A DNA stretch of 64,000 nucleotides from Pyrenula massariospora (taxonomy: Eukaryota > Ascomycota > Eurotiomycetes > Pyrenulales > Pyrenulaceae), in the NCBI GenBank assembly GCA_021030905.1, contig JAGFMI010000023.1:588431-652430 (forward strand), written 5' to 3'. The notes beneath the pieces were generated by a model that was given only the letters and a program-made list of their open reading frames with translations, was not told the DNA's origin and searched no databases. The position numbers were made by a program, and so were the translations under genes. The stretch's first letter is position 1, and every line of letters starts with the position of its first letter. Positions 25,237 through 37,161 of the stretch are shown piece after piece.

Positions 25237-26503
25237 GATGAGGCTTGGTTTCGAAGAGGTTGTTCAATGAGGTGGTCTTCAAATTTTCTGAAAATACGAT
25301 TGTTGGTTCCTTGGAAAGCTGCGTCGGTCGAGTTCTTATACTCAGGCCCTGCAAAGCCTTTCTTGGTCATGCACCTCCCTTTGTCTCGTAAGAAAGCTCG
25401 CGAAGGCGAGCAATTGGCCTTGCGTAAGCCTGCATGCTGTTCCTTTCGGCATTTGACATCAACAATCGTAAAACCTCTCATATCCTCTGCACGCCCTCTT
25501 GCTCCTCTTCAGCTGCATAGGTGAGACCCAGCCGCACTGCACGGCCTGGAAGTCGTACAAAAATCCTTTGGCCCCTGACGAGAACGTTGGTCAGGGTCTC
25601 GTGACTGTCAATTAGGCAACCTCTGCCTCAAAGTGTCACTGTGATGCCGAAATTGGACAAGCCGAGAGTCAGGACAGAGATTGCTGCGAACGAGCATCGA
25701 CGTGATCAGCAGACGTTCCGGCGGATCAGCCTTGAAGGCAGACTATTGCGATGCAGGCTTACGTCCGATCGCTTGGCGTTGAGGTTCACACTGCAACGAA
25801 ATGGGGCGGCAGGGAGATCGATGCTTCTTGACATGTCGCAAATTCCTGGCAAGACTTAGCATTCGATGCTCTGTCAACCGAACGTAGCCCCACTAACTTA
25901 ACTATTCTTAGTTACGGGCTGCGTTTGGGATGAAGCGAGGCGGCTGCGGTAGTTAGTGAGAGCGTTAACTTTGTCTACAATTCAACTCGCGTCCTCCTTT
26001 CTTTCTGTAGCAGGTCAAATTTTGAACAGGATGGGGCTCGCTATTTAAAATTCTTTGGTTGGCATCCCGAATAACGCACCATTCTTCTATGTTGAAGAAT
26101 CTGCAGTTGGATTCTTCTATGTCTTCTTCTATTGGCTGACGGCCCTTTTGGCCCCGCCGAATCCCAACGCTTGTGTCAAAGACTACAGCATCCTACACAG
26201 TGTAGCCCTTCTCTGGCTCTACTTCGTTGCGAAAAAGACTTTGGGCAACACCAGTCAATTTTCAAGTTCCATTGAGCATGGTAGTCGTTGCCATGGTTCA
26301 CGCAGTTCATAAGAGCCGCATATGGAGGATTGGAGTATTTTGTTCCAAGAGTTCGCTCACCAAACCATCAGGCGGGCCGCAGAACTCCTTCGTCTGAAAG
26401 ATTTCATTTTAGAAAAGCTGTAAGGTGGACTAGAAGCAATTGCTTACATTACTTGATCCTTTGGAGGGTTTAAAAAGTCTTACCGTCGACATGGGGAGCA
26501 AAA
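25237..26503. other. Intergenic, no gene seen
   Basis: Contains the promoter of the beta-barrel gene and no supported gene. The plus frame at 26055-26312 is hydrophobic but unrecognised. Confidence 0.4.
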
Positions 26504-27801
26504 TCAGGGAAGGCCAGTTGGAATAGATCTTTTCCTAGCTTCTCCGGAAGTCGCTAACGTCGTCGGGGCATCGCAACTATCATCACGCTCCTGGATATCT
26601 GATCTCTTTTTCGACTGCCCTGGAAGAGGATTCCATGTGAGATCTGGTAAATCCGGGCGCCTTTCCCCCGCTATGTACATCCTCACTGTCGGTCTTCGCA
26701 CTCCCTGAGCGTCTGGTTGTCTGGGGTCATACTGCACAAGGACAGTGCCGTCCCGTGGTCTCTTGGTTGGGTCCTCGTCATATTTTGCCTCATAAAGTAT
26801 GTAGTCATGCGGTTGAATTCCAGGAATCAGTTGTGCGAAAACTTGTGCCTTGACCCTATCCAGTGGCCTATCATGCCGGACCATTGGAATATCCGCTGAA
26901 ACCATTGGCGTAACAATGAATATACCAAGAACGTTCGCCGGATCGAACAGTCTCCCCGGACCACAGTACGGGGCGAGCCCAGGATTGTCTAGTGGGAAAG
27001 GTGAGCCGTCAGGCTGCAATAATTATGGAATTGAGAAGCTCGCTTACCATTTCCATCACCATTCATAATGAAATTCAAAACATCGTTTTGAAAGATTGTC
27101 GGGTCTGGGTCTCCGAACCCATAGACATTGCCCTGTGCGTCTGTACGTGGAGTCATGAGAGTAGGAATCTCCCAGATGTGTGCAGCCCAAATGCCTCCTT
27201 GGGCAACCACATAAATAGACGTGCAGCCTTCTTGCTCGTTGACCCCTGTTGCGAAATCTTCATTGGTAAACAGGAGCAATTTACTCGAAGATTTGGCGGT
27301 TCCTTGTGGCTGCTCCCTATTCTCTACTAAGTCGCCATTGTGGCTTGCCTTTCCCAGCTCATATGTCACGAAATAATCCGCAGATTCATCTGGAAAGTGC
27401 TCTGGTCCGAGGAAAGCTCGTTTCGAAATGGATCGCTTTTTGGGGGGGCATGATATTGGCTGAACGACGGGTGGCCGGGCTCCCCTTGGATTCCCTGGGC
27501 GACATACTACGATAGGAGATGGGACGTCATAATTGCATGTGTCATCTCCATCATCATTCCCACGATCATTCAGGCCGCGATGATGCGGGAGAGATTGGGT
27601 CTCGTCATTTGACGGGGTCCTAGAGGTTAGAGAAGTCGTGAACGGATCATCGAGAATGGACCTCGTAGATTTCGAGAGAGTGAGTAGCCAAAAAAGAACA
27701 AAGCGGACTAAAAACAGCATATCGGTCGCTATAGCTAAATAATCACAAACCAAGACTAGAACTCGAGAAATCTCAGGATAGAGCTGGGTCATTCCGAGCA
27801 T
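26504..27801 (-). CDS. Secreted protein of unknown function (fungal family)
   Basis: Two exons, 27801-27048 and 26988-26504, give 412 residues. The frame joins only with a 59-base intron (donor GTAAGC, branch CTGAC, acceptor CACTAG); the nearer acceptor would give an intron of 34 bases and an immediate stop. The ATG at 27720 gives a clean signal peptide (MLFLVRFVLFWLLTLS) and may be the true start. The core resembles uncharacterised fungal extracellular proteins: ADYFVTYELGKASHNGDL, a Thr/Gly/Gln part ending TGVNEQEGCTSIYVV, GGIWAAHIWEIPTLM and FQNDVLNFIMNGDG, then LIPGIQPHDYILYEAKYDED. Function unknown. No catalytic motif seen. Confidence 0.72.
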
Positions 27802-30800
27802 ACCGTCGAAAGGGAAACTTTATTAATACTTCTCTATTCACATACAAGATTGACTGATCCATTGTAACAACTGAGGGATAACAGGAAGGATCTAGGGGAA
27901 CCATATGAGATGACATCTGACTGTTGGATGTGAAAAGGTTTCTGTTTATTTGCTCGGCTTCGGAGATAGTAATTAACGCACATCAAATTCCACCATCTCC
28001 GTCTAATGGGCTCACACAGCAGTGATAATTCATAGGCTGTAGGGTCTCCATTTTGCACTTAATCCGGCAATAAAATAGGCTGTGGTTGGTTGGGTGAACA
28101 AGGGACACACATACTTCCCTTTGCATAAGGTTGGACCGGTTGGCAAGAAGCATGAAAACAGTCTTCAGCATCTGATCAAGGACAAATGAAAGCGTCGCAG
28201 GCCCAACATGTCAGCAGAATAATCCTGTGTGGATGACGAGACAGCGAATTTGTCACAGAATGGAACGAACCGGAAGGATGCGGATGTGGTTGACAACAGT
28301 AAGCTTAAAGAATGCTGCTGCCGCCTCGTTTTTCCGTCCCGGAATCCACGAAAGTAAGGTTCGTGAGCATCCATTTGGCTGAATGAGGTAGCATAAGCCC
28401 AACTATGTAACCGATCTCGATTACACTTGTGTTGGTGGCTCTGTGGCGTTTATCGGGAAGTGACGAAGTGGCTGAGAAGCAGACATACTGTACCCTATCA
28501 ATAGAAGGTCGCCGAACGCAACATCTCCGAAAAATGCCACATTCTCAGTATATCACTTTTTGTTTTTAATTGGAGTAACTTTCATGCATTGGACTATTAT
28601 ATGTTGATTGTATTGAAAACGCCCTGGTTCTGGTTCCTAGAAGTGTATTAGTCTAAGTTGGCGTACGGGACTCTTGGACGAAGTCAGACCATGTATGGTG
28701 GTCCGCACTGATTGTACTCTCCTTGTAATATTGACCTGAATAAGCTTTCATCTTCATGGTCCGTCTGTGACTTCAAAAGCCCACCGCTGATGGCATCGTT
28801 GATAGATCGCTTTCACCCGCGTCATGGCCACTGGGCAGGAATGTCTCGGACTCAATCACCATGGCATGACTAGATATCTGCCAGGGTCCTGTAGCCCCGT
28901 AATTATGATATTTAATGCCATGTGGTAAGCAGTAAAACCGTATCTCGTTGGTCAAATTCTTGATAGACTTCGGTTGTAAAACGCATAATAGATGCGAATG
29001 CGCCACAGTATCCTAACGGATAATAATCTCCCTCTTCATCTTCGGGCTTTCTGTGTTGAAAATTGCCTTATGCTGCTTGTTGCATCTAGCTATTGGGCTG
29101 TAACTTGATCTCGGCACCGTGCTTGAGCCGTGCAAATTTTGATCGTTTTAACAGCTTAAGCTAGGCTGTCAATCGCGTATTCGGTCACGCCATTCGATGT
29201 CTCGTTACTCATTTTCTTCCACGTAGGACGGAGTGAAAACTTTACACTGGCATTCCATGCGTTATTTCCAGAGCTGCTTCACGGAAAGTGAGGAAAGACG
29301 GCCACGGACATCGACTTCTATCATTCCTATTGCGGGCAGTGCTCATCCTGAACGCTATAGCTCTACATGCGGGCGATTAGGGAGAAGGGCCGAGATATGA
29401 AAATACGTCTTTATGCATGATATAGACGTGGGAGAATTAGGTAGTCTTCTGATAATGGCTTAGCTGTTATGAAGAACGCATCTCATTTAGTTGATGAGCG
29501 ATGATTCGGGCCACCGTGCAATTGTAACGACGAAACGAAACGAAGTGAAACGACCAAGATTGCTTGATCTGGAAGATACTTTAGCAAAGGTCAAAGGGTT
29601 CTCAAGTCAGTGACGGAACGGGAATAGAAGAGATGAAAGTTATCATCGCCATAGCCAGCAGCAAGCTGACCGGCTCATCATCCCAATCGCTCACTCAAAT
29701 GAGCTAAGTATGCTCAGAATAGAGCGAAAGTGCGTGTGTCTCTGATTGATGGTGTGGCCCCCTGGCATAAAACTTAGAGGCAAAGCGTGGACGAGGAAAC
29801 AAAAGACTCTTCAGCAAAAATTCTTAGAGAATAGAATCGAAATATGACTAAAGTTTTCAGAGCGTGAAGGTGTCAGGGGGCAAGGCGTCTCCGCGATAAC
29901 GTAAGAATCCGAGCCTTTTCCGTCCTTTGTTCCCTAGCCGATGAGATGACTGGGTGCTTGTTAGAGGACCTCTCTCATCTGTAAGCTGTTATTGAAGCAC
30001 TGAAGCTTTCTGAACACGAGTGTCGGCCACATTTCCAGCAGCAGGTGCTCTTGGAGAAATACCTGTCGACAAATGCGTACATGGAGTGTTTAAGGACGGT
30101 CGTAGAGATCGTAGGCTGCAGGAAGCGTAGGAGATATATGTGCGATTCCAAGTAATTGATTGAGATATGTCGTGGCTTTGTTCGTTGAAGTGACAGGCTC
30201 GTTTGAGGATGTTCGCAGACCTTATTGTAGTCGCTTTGAAGGGATTGAAAATCTTGTCCGCCAATCGTGCCCGGTGTTAATAGCTGTTTGCCCAGTGGAG
30301 ATGAAAAACACGCTCCTGCGACAGTAATAAGGGGTATAATTGAAATGCGTTTGGCAGTTGCCAGAATCTGTAAAGGAGCCCTCTTTCATAGCGTTGTTAA
30401 CTCGTGAGCCTGCTGAAACATTACTGCAGTTGTGATCGATGGACGATTTCATGGTGGATCGAAGATGTAAAATGAGATGATTATGCGCAGCGGTAATAAG
30501 GAGTCTCAGGGTCCTTGAATCGATTGACCTAACATGTTGCTTAGCCGATCTGCCCTGTTTGGACGACGGTGAAGTACTTACCGCTCGCGCGCTCTTCAGC
30601 GGCACAGTTCTAACCGTCAAGAACTTCAGCTTACTTCGCCTATGAAGTATCTTGCACGGATGGCTAGAGAAGTAGGTAAGCGTCGGTCTGATAATGTGGT
30701 GCGAACTGAAAAGGCTGCACGGACCATTTTCGATCACAGGCAGCTAAAGAGATTTGCATCTGTTGGAAGGGATGAAGAGGCAAGGTGGGGGATGTCTCTA

Positions 30801-31491
30801 GGAGAGGGAAGTCCTTGTTTACAACCGGAGCTTTGGGATGGCCTGTCTTGTGAACATGCAAGGCGACCTCCAATGTTTGAAGGAGAAGTTGCTTGGTCGG
30901 GTTGAACGCGCGAAGACGGGCGTGGAAGGTAGGAGAATATGTAACCTGCAGTATCTGGGACAGGAAGTATTCTCTAAAGTCATGCTATTTGTTAGTCGGG
31001 TCATGATTGGTGATATCCTGTGTTCTGTCCAGGGCCTTGCCAAGTGTCTTGCGGACGGCGTTGGATGAGGAGAATTTCCTTCATGAAATCATCACCATTT
31101 CCACCAGGACGCACATCCATATCAACGTACCCACACTTTACAGTTCCGAGGCTTCTGCAAGAAGATCTTCCCACCTCGGTCACATGTCATTCTCGGAACA
31201 TGCTGCTCCAGGTGCCTATGCGCTGGGTAAGAGTTTTCCATTACCTTCATGTGTGCTAGTTCTACCTTTTAGGTACATTCATCTCGCATTTCTGCATTCA
31301 AATATTGTTCGGCCGTGACATTTATCTGCTTCTAAAGGCCACTGAGACCCGAATTGACCAAGCAAGCATATTCCCCTTCGCCCAATCTAACTGCACCTTC
31401 GCGTCCGAGGCTTCCTTCTGCCCTGTTCAGCTTATATTCTCTTCTATCTGCTTTTCTGTCGGCTCTCCCCGCGCCCCCAAGGTGCCCTAAA
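27802..31491. other. Long intergenic region, no gene seen
   Basis: 3.7 kb on both strands without a supportable gene. Frames at 30222-30737 (minus) and 30642-31068 (plus) are short and composition-driven. A small direct-repeat run GAAACGAAACGAAGTGAAACG is at about 29531-29551. Confidence 0.4.
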
Positions 31492-31995
31492 ATGTCACCT
31501 TCCAACGACGCTCTGCCAAAATCACTCAAAGAAGCCGCATTGAAAAACCCGACCCTTCTCGGAGACCCCATATCCCTCAAGCCTGAAACAACCGAGGACC
31601 CCAACCCTGACGACGAATCCAACGCCATATCTTCTCCATCATCGCCATCTGCAAGTGAGGCTGGCGGCCAGAAAGTGCGAGCCGCCACGGACATGTCAAA
31701 GCCTCAAGATACCTATGCTTCGTCGAGCGCGCCTATAATGGCCCCTGCGCCAACAGAAGGGGATACAGTAGAGCGATCGAACGAAAATGTAGGGCGAAGA
31801 GGAGATTCAACGTTGAAAGAGAAAACGAAGAGAACACTAAGAGAAAATCCGACGCTGTTGGGAGATCCGGTGAGCTTGAAGGCCGAGACCAGCGAAAGAG
31901 TACCGACGAAGGATGAGGAAGGGGTGAACGGTGGTGGCGGAGAGCAAGAGGAAGACAGAGAGACAGGAAGGAAAAAGACGGCATCGAAGTTGTGA
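31492..31995 (+). CDS. Small protein with two NPTLLGDP repeats
   Basis: One exon, 167 residues from ATG 31492 (CTAAAATGTC). Two copies of a motif occur, LKNPTLLGDPISLKPETTE at about residues 18-36 and ENPTLLGDPVSLKAETSE in the C-terminal third, separated by a Ser/Pro/Asp-rich, probably disordered linker and followed by a charged tail. I believe this NPTLLGDPVSLKAE motif recurs in short hydrophilic ascomycete proteins of unknown function. No signal peptide from this start; an in-frame extension upstream to 31354 would add a hydrophobic N-terminus (SALFSLYSLLSAFLSALPA), but its bases look like leader sequence. Role unknown. Confidence 0.75.
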   Translation: MSPSNDALPKSLKEAALKNPTLLGDPISLKPETTEDPNPDDESNAISSPSSPSASEAGGQKVRAATDMSKPQDTYASSSAPIMAPAPTEGDTVERSNENVGRRGDSTLKEKTKRTLRENPTLLGDPVSLKAETSERVPTKDEEGVNGGGGEQEEDRETGRKKTASKL

Positions 31996-34900
31996 GATTG
32001 TGGGGGCAAGCTAAATAAGAGGTAGATGAAAAGCGCTTTCTGGCTGATGTCGGGCTGGAGGCCACGTGTGAGGTCAGATTCGAGCCAAATACTGTCGTTA
32101 AGATTTTTCAACTTATTAGATGCTGCACTTGATCAATAGCTGTTTGGTAGCTACTGGTCCTGGCCCAAAGTAGACAAGCGATTCCATGACGATACAGAGC
32201 ACCGGCTATCATGTAGACGAGGAACAAATGTTCATCGAGTTGCGATCATCCTATGGACGTGCTTGTTGGTTAGGATCGATTACCATAGACTATAAGCGCT
32301 CTATTCTTGTCATCACGTTAGCGTTTAGAGTAAAGTTTCACCACCGTATGGAGAACAAACGAGGGCATGGGGCCTGCGTTAGGGTTATCACCGGCTGATA
32401 CTGCCCATCGTGACCCCTAAAAAGACCTGATGCGGGAGGCTCCATCTAGCCGGAGCCATTCTCAGTGACAGTATTAGTCTAACTGACGTATATCTCAAAT
32501 GTAGCAATTTCCTACGCCTGATAACTTTCTCTTCATCCAATTCAGTCAGGTCATCTCCATGCTTTCACGGACGTGCTCGTATGTGCTGCGGGAGCTCCGA
32601 GCTTGATGCGTAGCGCGTTCGTAAATCTGAACTCATTGCTAGAAGAGGCGATTTTTGTGGTCATGTTGTTCCCTAGTCCCCCCGAGGTTGGTTACATTCA
32701 TCTAAATCTGGTAAGGAGCCTGGTTTATTGTTCGCCCGTAGGTGTCTCTGCAGCATCATTCTGCCCATCTCTTGGAATACTTGAGTGTGGTTGATAGGAG
32801 CTGCTATGGTCGGAAAGTTGAATTTCAGGACAGAATTGTCCTCACGGATTGACTGAAGGCTGGGCACGAGGTTCTTGAGCAGGTAGCGATTATTAAAAAC
32901 TAGGCTACGCGTAAGCATCTTCGATGAAATCTGCTCGGGTGCCCGCTTACTTTGTCGCCAATGCTTTAGTTGCGCTGGCGCAGCAGGAATGACGCTCTCA
33001 AATTCTTGATGACTGTCCTAGAAAGCTCACACAGTGCCCTGTCAGCACCAAACATTTCGCACTCGCTTTCAAATGAGTAGAATTGCGTCTGCAGCGACCA
33101 CCTTTGAGTGCTAAATAGCCGCCACTCGATCTGGTAATGAGATGGATCGAGAAACTAATTTCGCACCAACAACGAGAAACTTGACCACTGGTTGTTATTG
33201 GAGATATAGCGACTCTAGTAAAACTCTTGGATCATTACAGAGGGAAACGTCCTTTGGCGGTAAAGTGGTGAAATATTGCGTGTTTACATATTTCCTAATC
33301 AGACGCAACCTCGGCAAGTCTCGCTCGCTCGGGTTGATGCACAGCGAGAGACGATGCTGTTGTGGACGCAAAAAATTATTCTTCAGTAGCTCCTCATCTC
33401 GTTGCGCAATTTTGATTCAATCGTAGTATTAACGTGACCAATTTGTCCTCAAGCAGCATCTTGTAGCATCGATTACTCTTCGCTTGATCCATCGACACCG
33501 GAAATGTTTGAGTAGCTGCTTTGGCACTTCTTTGCTGGTGCTTCACCTCATGCAACTCTACCCACATCTAGATCTGCATTGCCACCAGCGATAATTCAGA
33601 TTTGAAAGTCAAGGTAATTATCCAAAATCCTACATCCATGGCAAGCTAAGAAGTCGTGATTAGGAACCCCCGTACTTAAGACTCCCTGCACTTCTCTCGC
33701 CGAAAATACACCATACCAAGATCCTTCCAGAATCCTCAACTCGAGTAAGAGAAAAAATGTCCCCACATTGATAATCTGCTAAAAGCAAGCTATAGAGTGG
33801 CGTGATCCTCCCCTGAGGACCGTCGGAGAAGTCTTGCACTCACTTGGATAACACTGGAATCACTGCCGTACAACCATGTAGAAGCCTACGATCGCGTCCC
33901 TGCAACTACCGACTCCTAATAATACCAGCACGACCACCTTTCACGGATGCAGATACACTGATGGTTGCTTCGGAACTAAAGATAGTCCTCAAAACGGTCT
34001 TCACCACAAGATGCAACATCATCCACAGCGCTGATTTGGCAGGATCTAGCTTCTAGATCGTTGGACGCCATGGGATAATGAGCGGTCAGAATCGGTGTTC
34101 TGACGACTAACTCGGGTACCAGAGAAATGTTGGCTCTGACAGGTGCGTTTAGCCGACGCTCATAGCTCGAATCCAACAGTGACAACAATAAACACGGAAG
34201 AGGAGACGATTCTGTAGTGGCAACAAGAGCAAGATAAAGACGAGAATCTGACACAGCACCTCTGACAAGCGGAAGGCTAGTGGATTCAGCTAGAGAGGAT
34301 AAAAAGGCTTTGCTGGTAATAGGGGTAGCCGAGCACGGGACTGAGTAGGATGGCGAAGCTCTCTAGGAACATACTCGTGAGATTGTTACCCACCTCGCCT
34401 CTATGAGCGCACACATCTTGAAGTATACGACCATTTCACATGGAGCTAGCCCTTGAAGAACCTCATATCAAGATTGAAGGCCGCAATCTGCTATTCTACG
34501 CCTTGTACCTCCTCTGTTTTCCATTTAAGATGACAAGTAGGCGACAGCCTAAAATATTTGGAAGGGTAGCTTCCAACCCTTACCGAGCTGGTGAGCAGTA
34601 AACAACGTTCCATTGCTTCTGCAAGGGATCAACACCTTGGCATTTAAATGATTCATTGCTATGCTATGCCGAAGTGCAGGTGGCCGAATTTTCATTTTGT
34701 TCCCTGCTTCTCCCCAACCCCACCAAGAAAACCGCGAAGTACCCCATCCCGGCCTCGTAAGTCTTGGAGAATTTTGGCAGGGACGTTTTGGTTCAGCCAT
34801 CTGGGACGATGTCTACTCTATTATTGGGAATACTTGGACTACAATCGCTTGCCGCGAGACGTATCCTTACTTAATTAAATCCTTTACTTGAGCTCCACCA

Positions 34901-35618
34901 TCACCTATCACTCTAGGTGTTCTTTGACTGACCGTGGATATTTCACATTTGATTGGATACTTTCTCTGATAGACGAGCCGTAGTGAAGAGCGGAAGTATC
35001 ATGGTGGTGTCTAATGGGTCGGGTGTTGATATATGAGAAGCAGCACCTCCCTCCCTTGTTATTTCCAATTTGGCGTCAGGCGCCGGACCAATTCTGATTT
35101 CCGAAGTGATCTCTCGCGAGTCTCTATTTCTTTTGATTGGCATATTTGATATGGTGGGTTTGTTTCCTAATACTCAGCGGGGCATGTCCGGACCATTTGA
35201 AACGCCCAAACCACTTCCGTTATCCGGATACTAAACACTTGCCCCTTTGCAATTAAAATGCCGCTGGACACATAACTCAAGAGACCCCGAACACAACGGC
35301 ATAGTGTTTTGTGCGTATTTTCGCAATTTAAGATACTGCTGATACTCGCTTATGACCAACCAGCAGCCGTTCTGGAAAAGCGGATTTCAGAGTAGCACAG
35401 CCTATATTCTCCCCGACGGTGATTTGCATCGTAAATCTATCCCGGAGAGGCAGTTGGTGAATGCGGATCTGATAGAAATTTAGCAGGCGCGATATACCAT
35501 TCTGATGGGTGGCGCGGATATCAAGACTAGTAAATTGTGAGTTACTAATTTTCACATTTAACTTGAAAATTTCTCTACAAATTTGGAGGGAAAGTCAACG
35601 ATATCAGCGTTTACCAGC
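31996..35618. other. Long intergenic region, no gene seen
   Basis: 3.6 kb without a supportable gene. This is the boundary between the intact left part of the window and the degraded subtelomeric part. Possibly old decayed sequence; nothing recognisable remains. Confidence 0.4.
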
Positions 35619-36733
35619 ATGGCGGCAGAACAAGTGCCAAAAGTGCATCGCGCCCTTGTTCAGCGCGATACGCGGAACCCTTGCAAATTGAGACTATCCC
35701 GACACCCCAACCTACGCCAGGCAGTGTAATTGTCAAGGTGTTGAGCTCAAATGTCATTTCCTATTCAAAAAGCATCTACAATGGGAAGCGTAAGGCTTCC
35801 TATCCGACGCCTTTAGTTGCTGGAACCAATGCCATTGGTCGTGTCACAGCTTTGGGCCCGGACACTACTTTACTTAAGCCCGGGCAACTAGTGTTCGTGG
35901 ACTGTGTGATCCGTGGATGGGATGATCCGACAGCAGTTATGTTGTCTGGTCACGCCGATGGCGTCAGCGAGGGAATTCGAAAGCTGATGCATGGTGAATG
36001 GCGCGACTCCACGTACGCCGATTATGTGAAGGCGCCCCTGGAGGTGTGTTTTCCGCTCAATGAATCGCTTCTGTGCGGGAGCTGTAAAGACGGCGGACTT
36101 GGATACGAGGTGGAAAGATTAGCGTACATCTCTGCACTTCTTGTGCCGTACGGCGGATTGAGAGATATTCGCCTGGAAGCTGGAGAAACAGTCATCATTG
36201 CGCCAGGAACTGGTCAATTTGGAGGCGCCGCCGTGTTTGTCGCATTAGCTATGGGAGCTAGAGTCATTGCGATGGGGAGAAATACCGAAACACTTGCAAA
36301 ATTGAAGACCCTGAGTCGTCGTGTTGAGACGGTCCAAATGACCGGGAATCCGGAGGAGGTCGCTGCGCTTCAGAGACTTGGCCCTGCAGATGCTTTCCTC
36401 GATATTTCTCCCGGAGAAGCAAGCGATTCTACCCACTTTAAGAGCGCAATCCTTTCGCTCCGTCATGCTGGGAGAGTATCCCTTATGGGGGGATTCTTGG
36501 TTGACAAGGCCATTCCACATCGGGTAATTATGCGAAAGGATCTGAAATTACACGGCAAATGGATGTACGAGCGCGATGACATTAGATTACTTGTGAAAAT
36601 GATCGAGATCGGAATACTTGGCCTTGAGGAAATTTCTATTGTTGGCACATACCCACTCGATAAGTGGTAGGAGGCATTTGAAGTGGCGGAGAAGAATTAT
36701 GCTCGGGGAAAAATCGTCCTACTGAATCCATAG
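35619..36733 (+). pseudogene. Zinc-type alcohol dehydrogenase-like protein (MDR), broken
   Basis: A medium-chain dehydrogenase/reductase. The N-terminus starts at ATG 35619 (EQVPKVHRALVQRDTRNP) in one frame and continues as LQIETIPTPQPTPGSV in the next frame, so one base is missing near 35680. The rest follows family order: TPLVAGTNAIGRVTALG, the nucleotide-binding loop VIIAPGTGQFGGAAVFVALA, then ALQRLGPADAFLDISPG. A TAG at 36668-36670 (DKW*EAFEVAEKNYARG) cuts about 20 residues from the end; after it the frame stays open to a proper stop at 36733. Gln (CAG) would fit the stop site. Two independent lesions argue for a pseudogene, although downstream initiation at an internal codon cannot be excluded. 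Next to broken questin-oxidase-like and monooxygenase genes. Confidence 0.85.
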
Positions 36734-37161
36734 GACTGGCTATTCAAGTATCAGTCAAAGTGCGGACTGATAACGGAGCCAAATAATTCTGTTTGCTGGT
36801 AAGTAAGAATTCCAAATCATTCGAGCAAAGTGTAAGTTAGAGTATTTAACACGCCATGTTGCGAATTAAAGCGCATGCGCAGATTTGGGAATTACTTCAA
36901 GACATTGCTATGGTTACAATTGTGGTACAATACTACAAGTAGGAACCTATTGCAATGGGAATAAGTTAAAAATGAGTCATACAGTATGCCCCCTGCTGGA
37001 GACAAGGCATTGCAGTGTCGGAAAAATTGGCTCTGTGAAATCAACCTCCCCTTCCGCGTGAGATTGCATATGCCTTTAACTTTTCTTCAGTCGTTATCTC
37101 GGCTCCCTATCTTGTTTTCAGTACTTTAGTCTACCCGAAATGAGGTATCTAAATAGAAAAC
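36734..37161. other. Convergent intergenic region
   Basis: Space between the 3' ends of two converging pseudogenes. Nothing else seen. Confidence 0.5.

Noticed and set aside
27014-27047. 34-base intron in the secreted unknown protein
   Set aside because: It leads straight to a stop; the 59-base intron with a CTGAC branch restores the frame.
29531-29551. GAAACGAAACG short repeat as a CRISPR-like array
   Set aside because: Only three imperfect units without spacers, in a eukaryotic genome.
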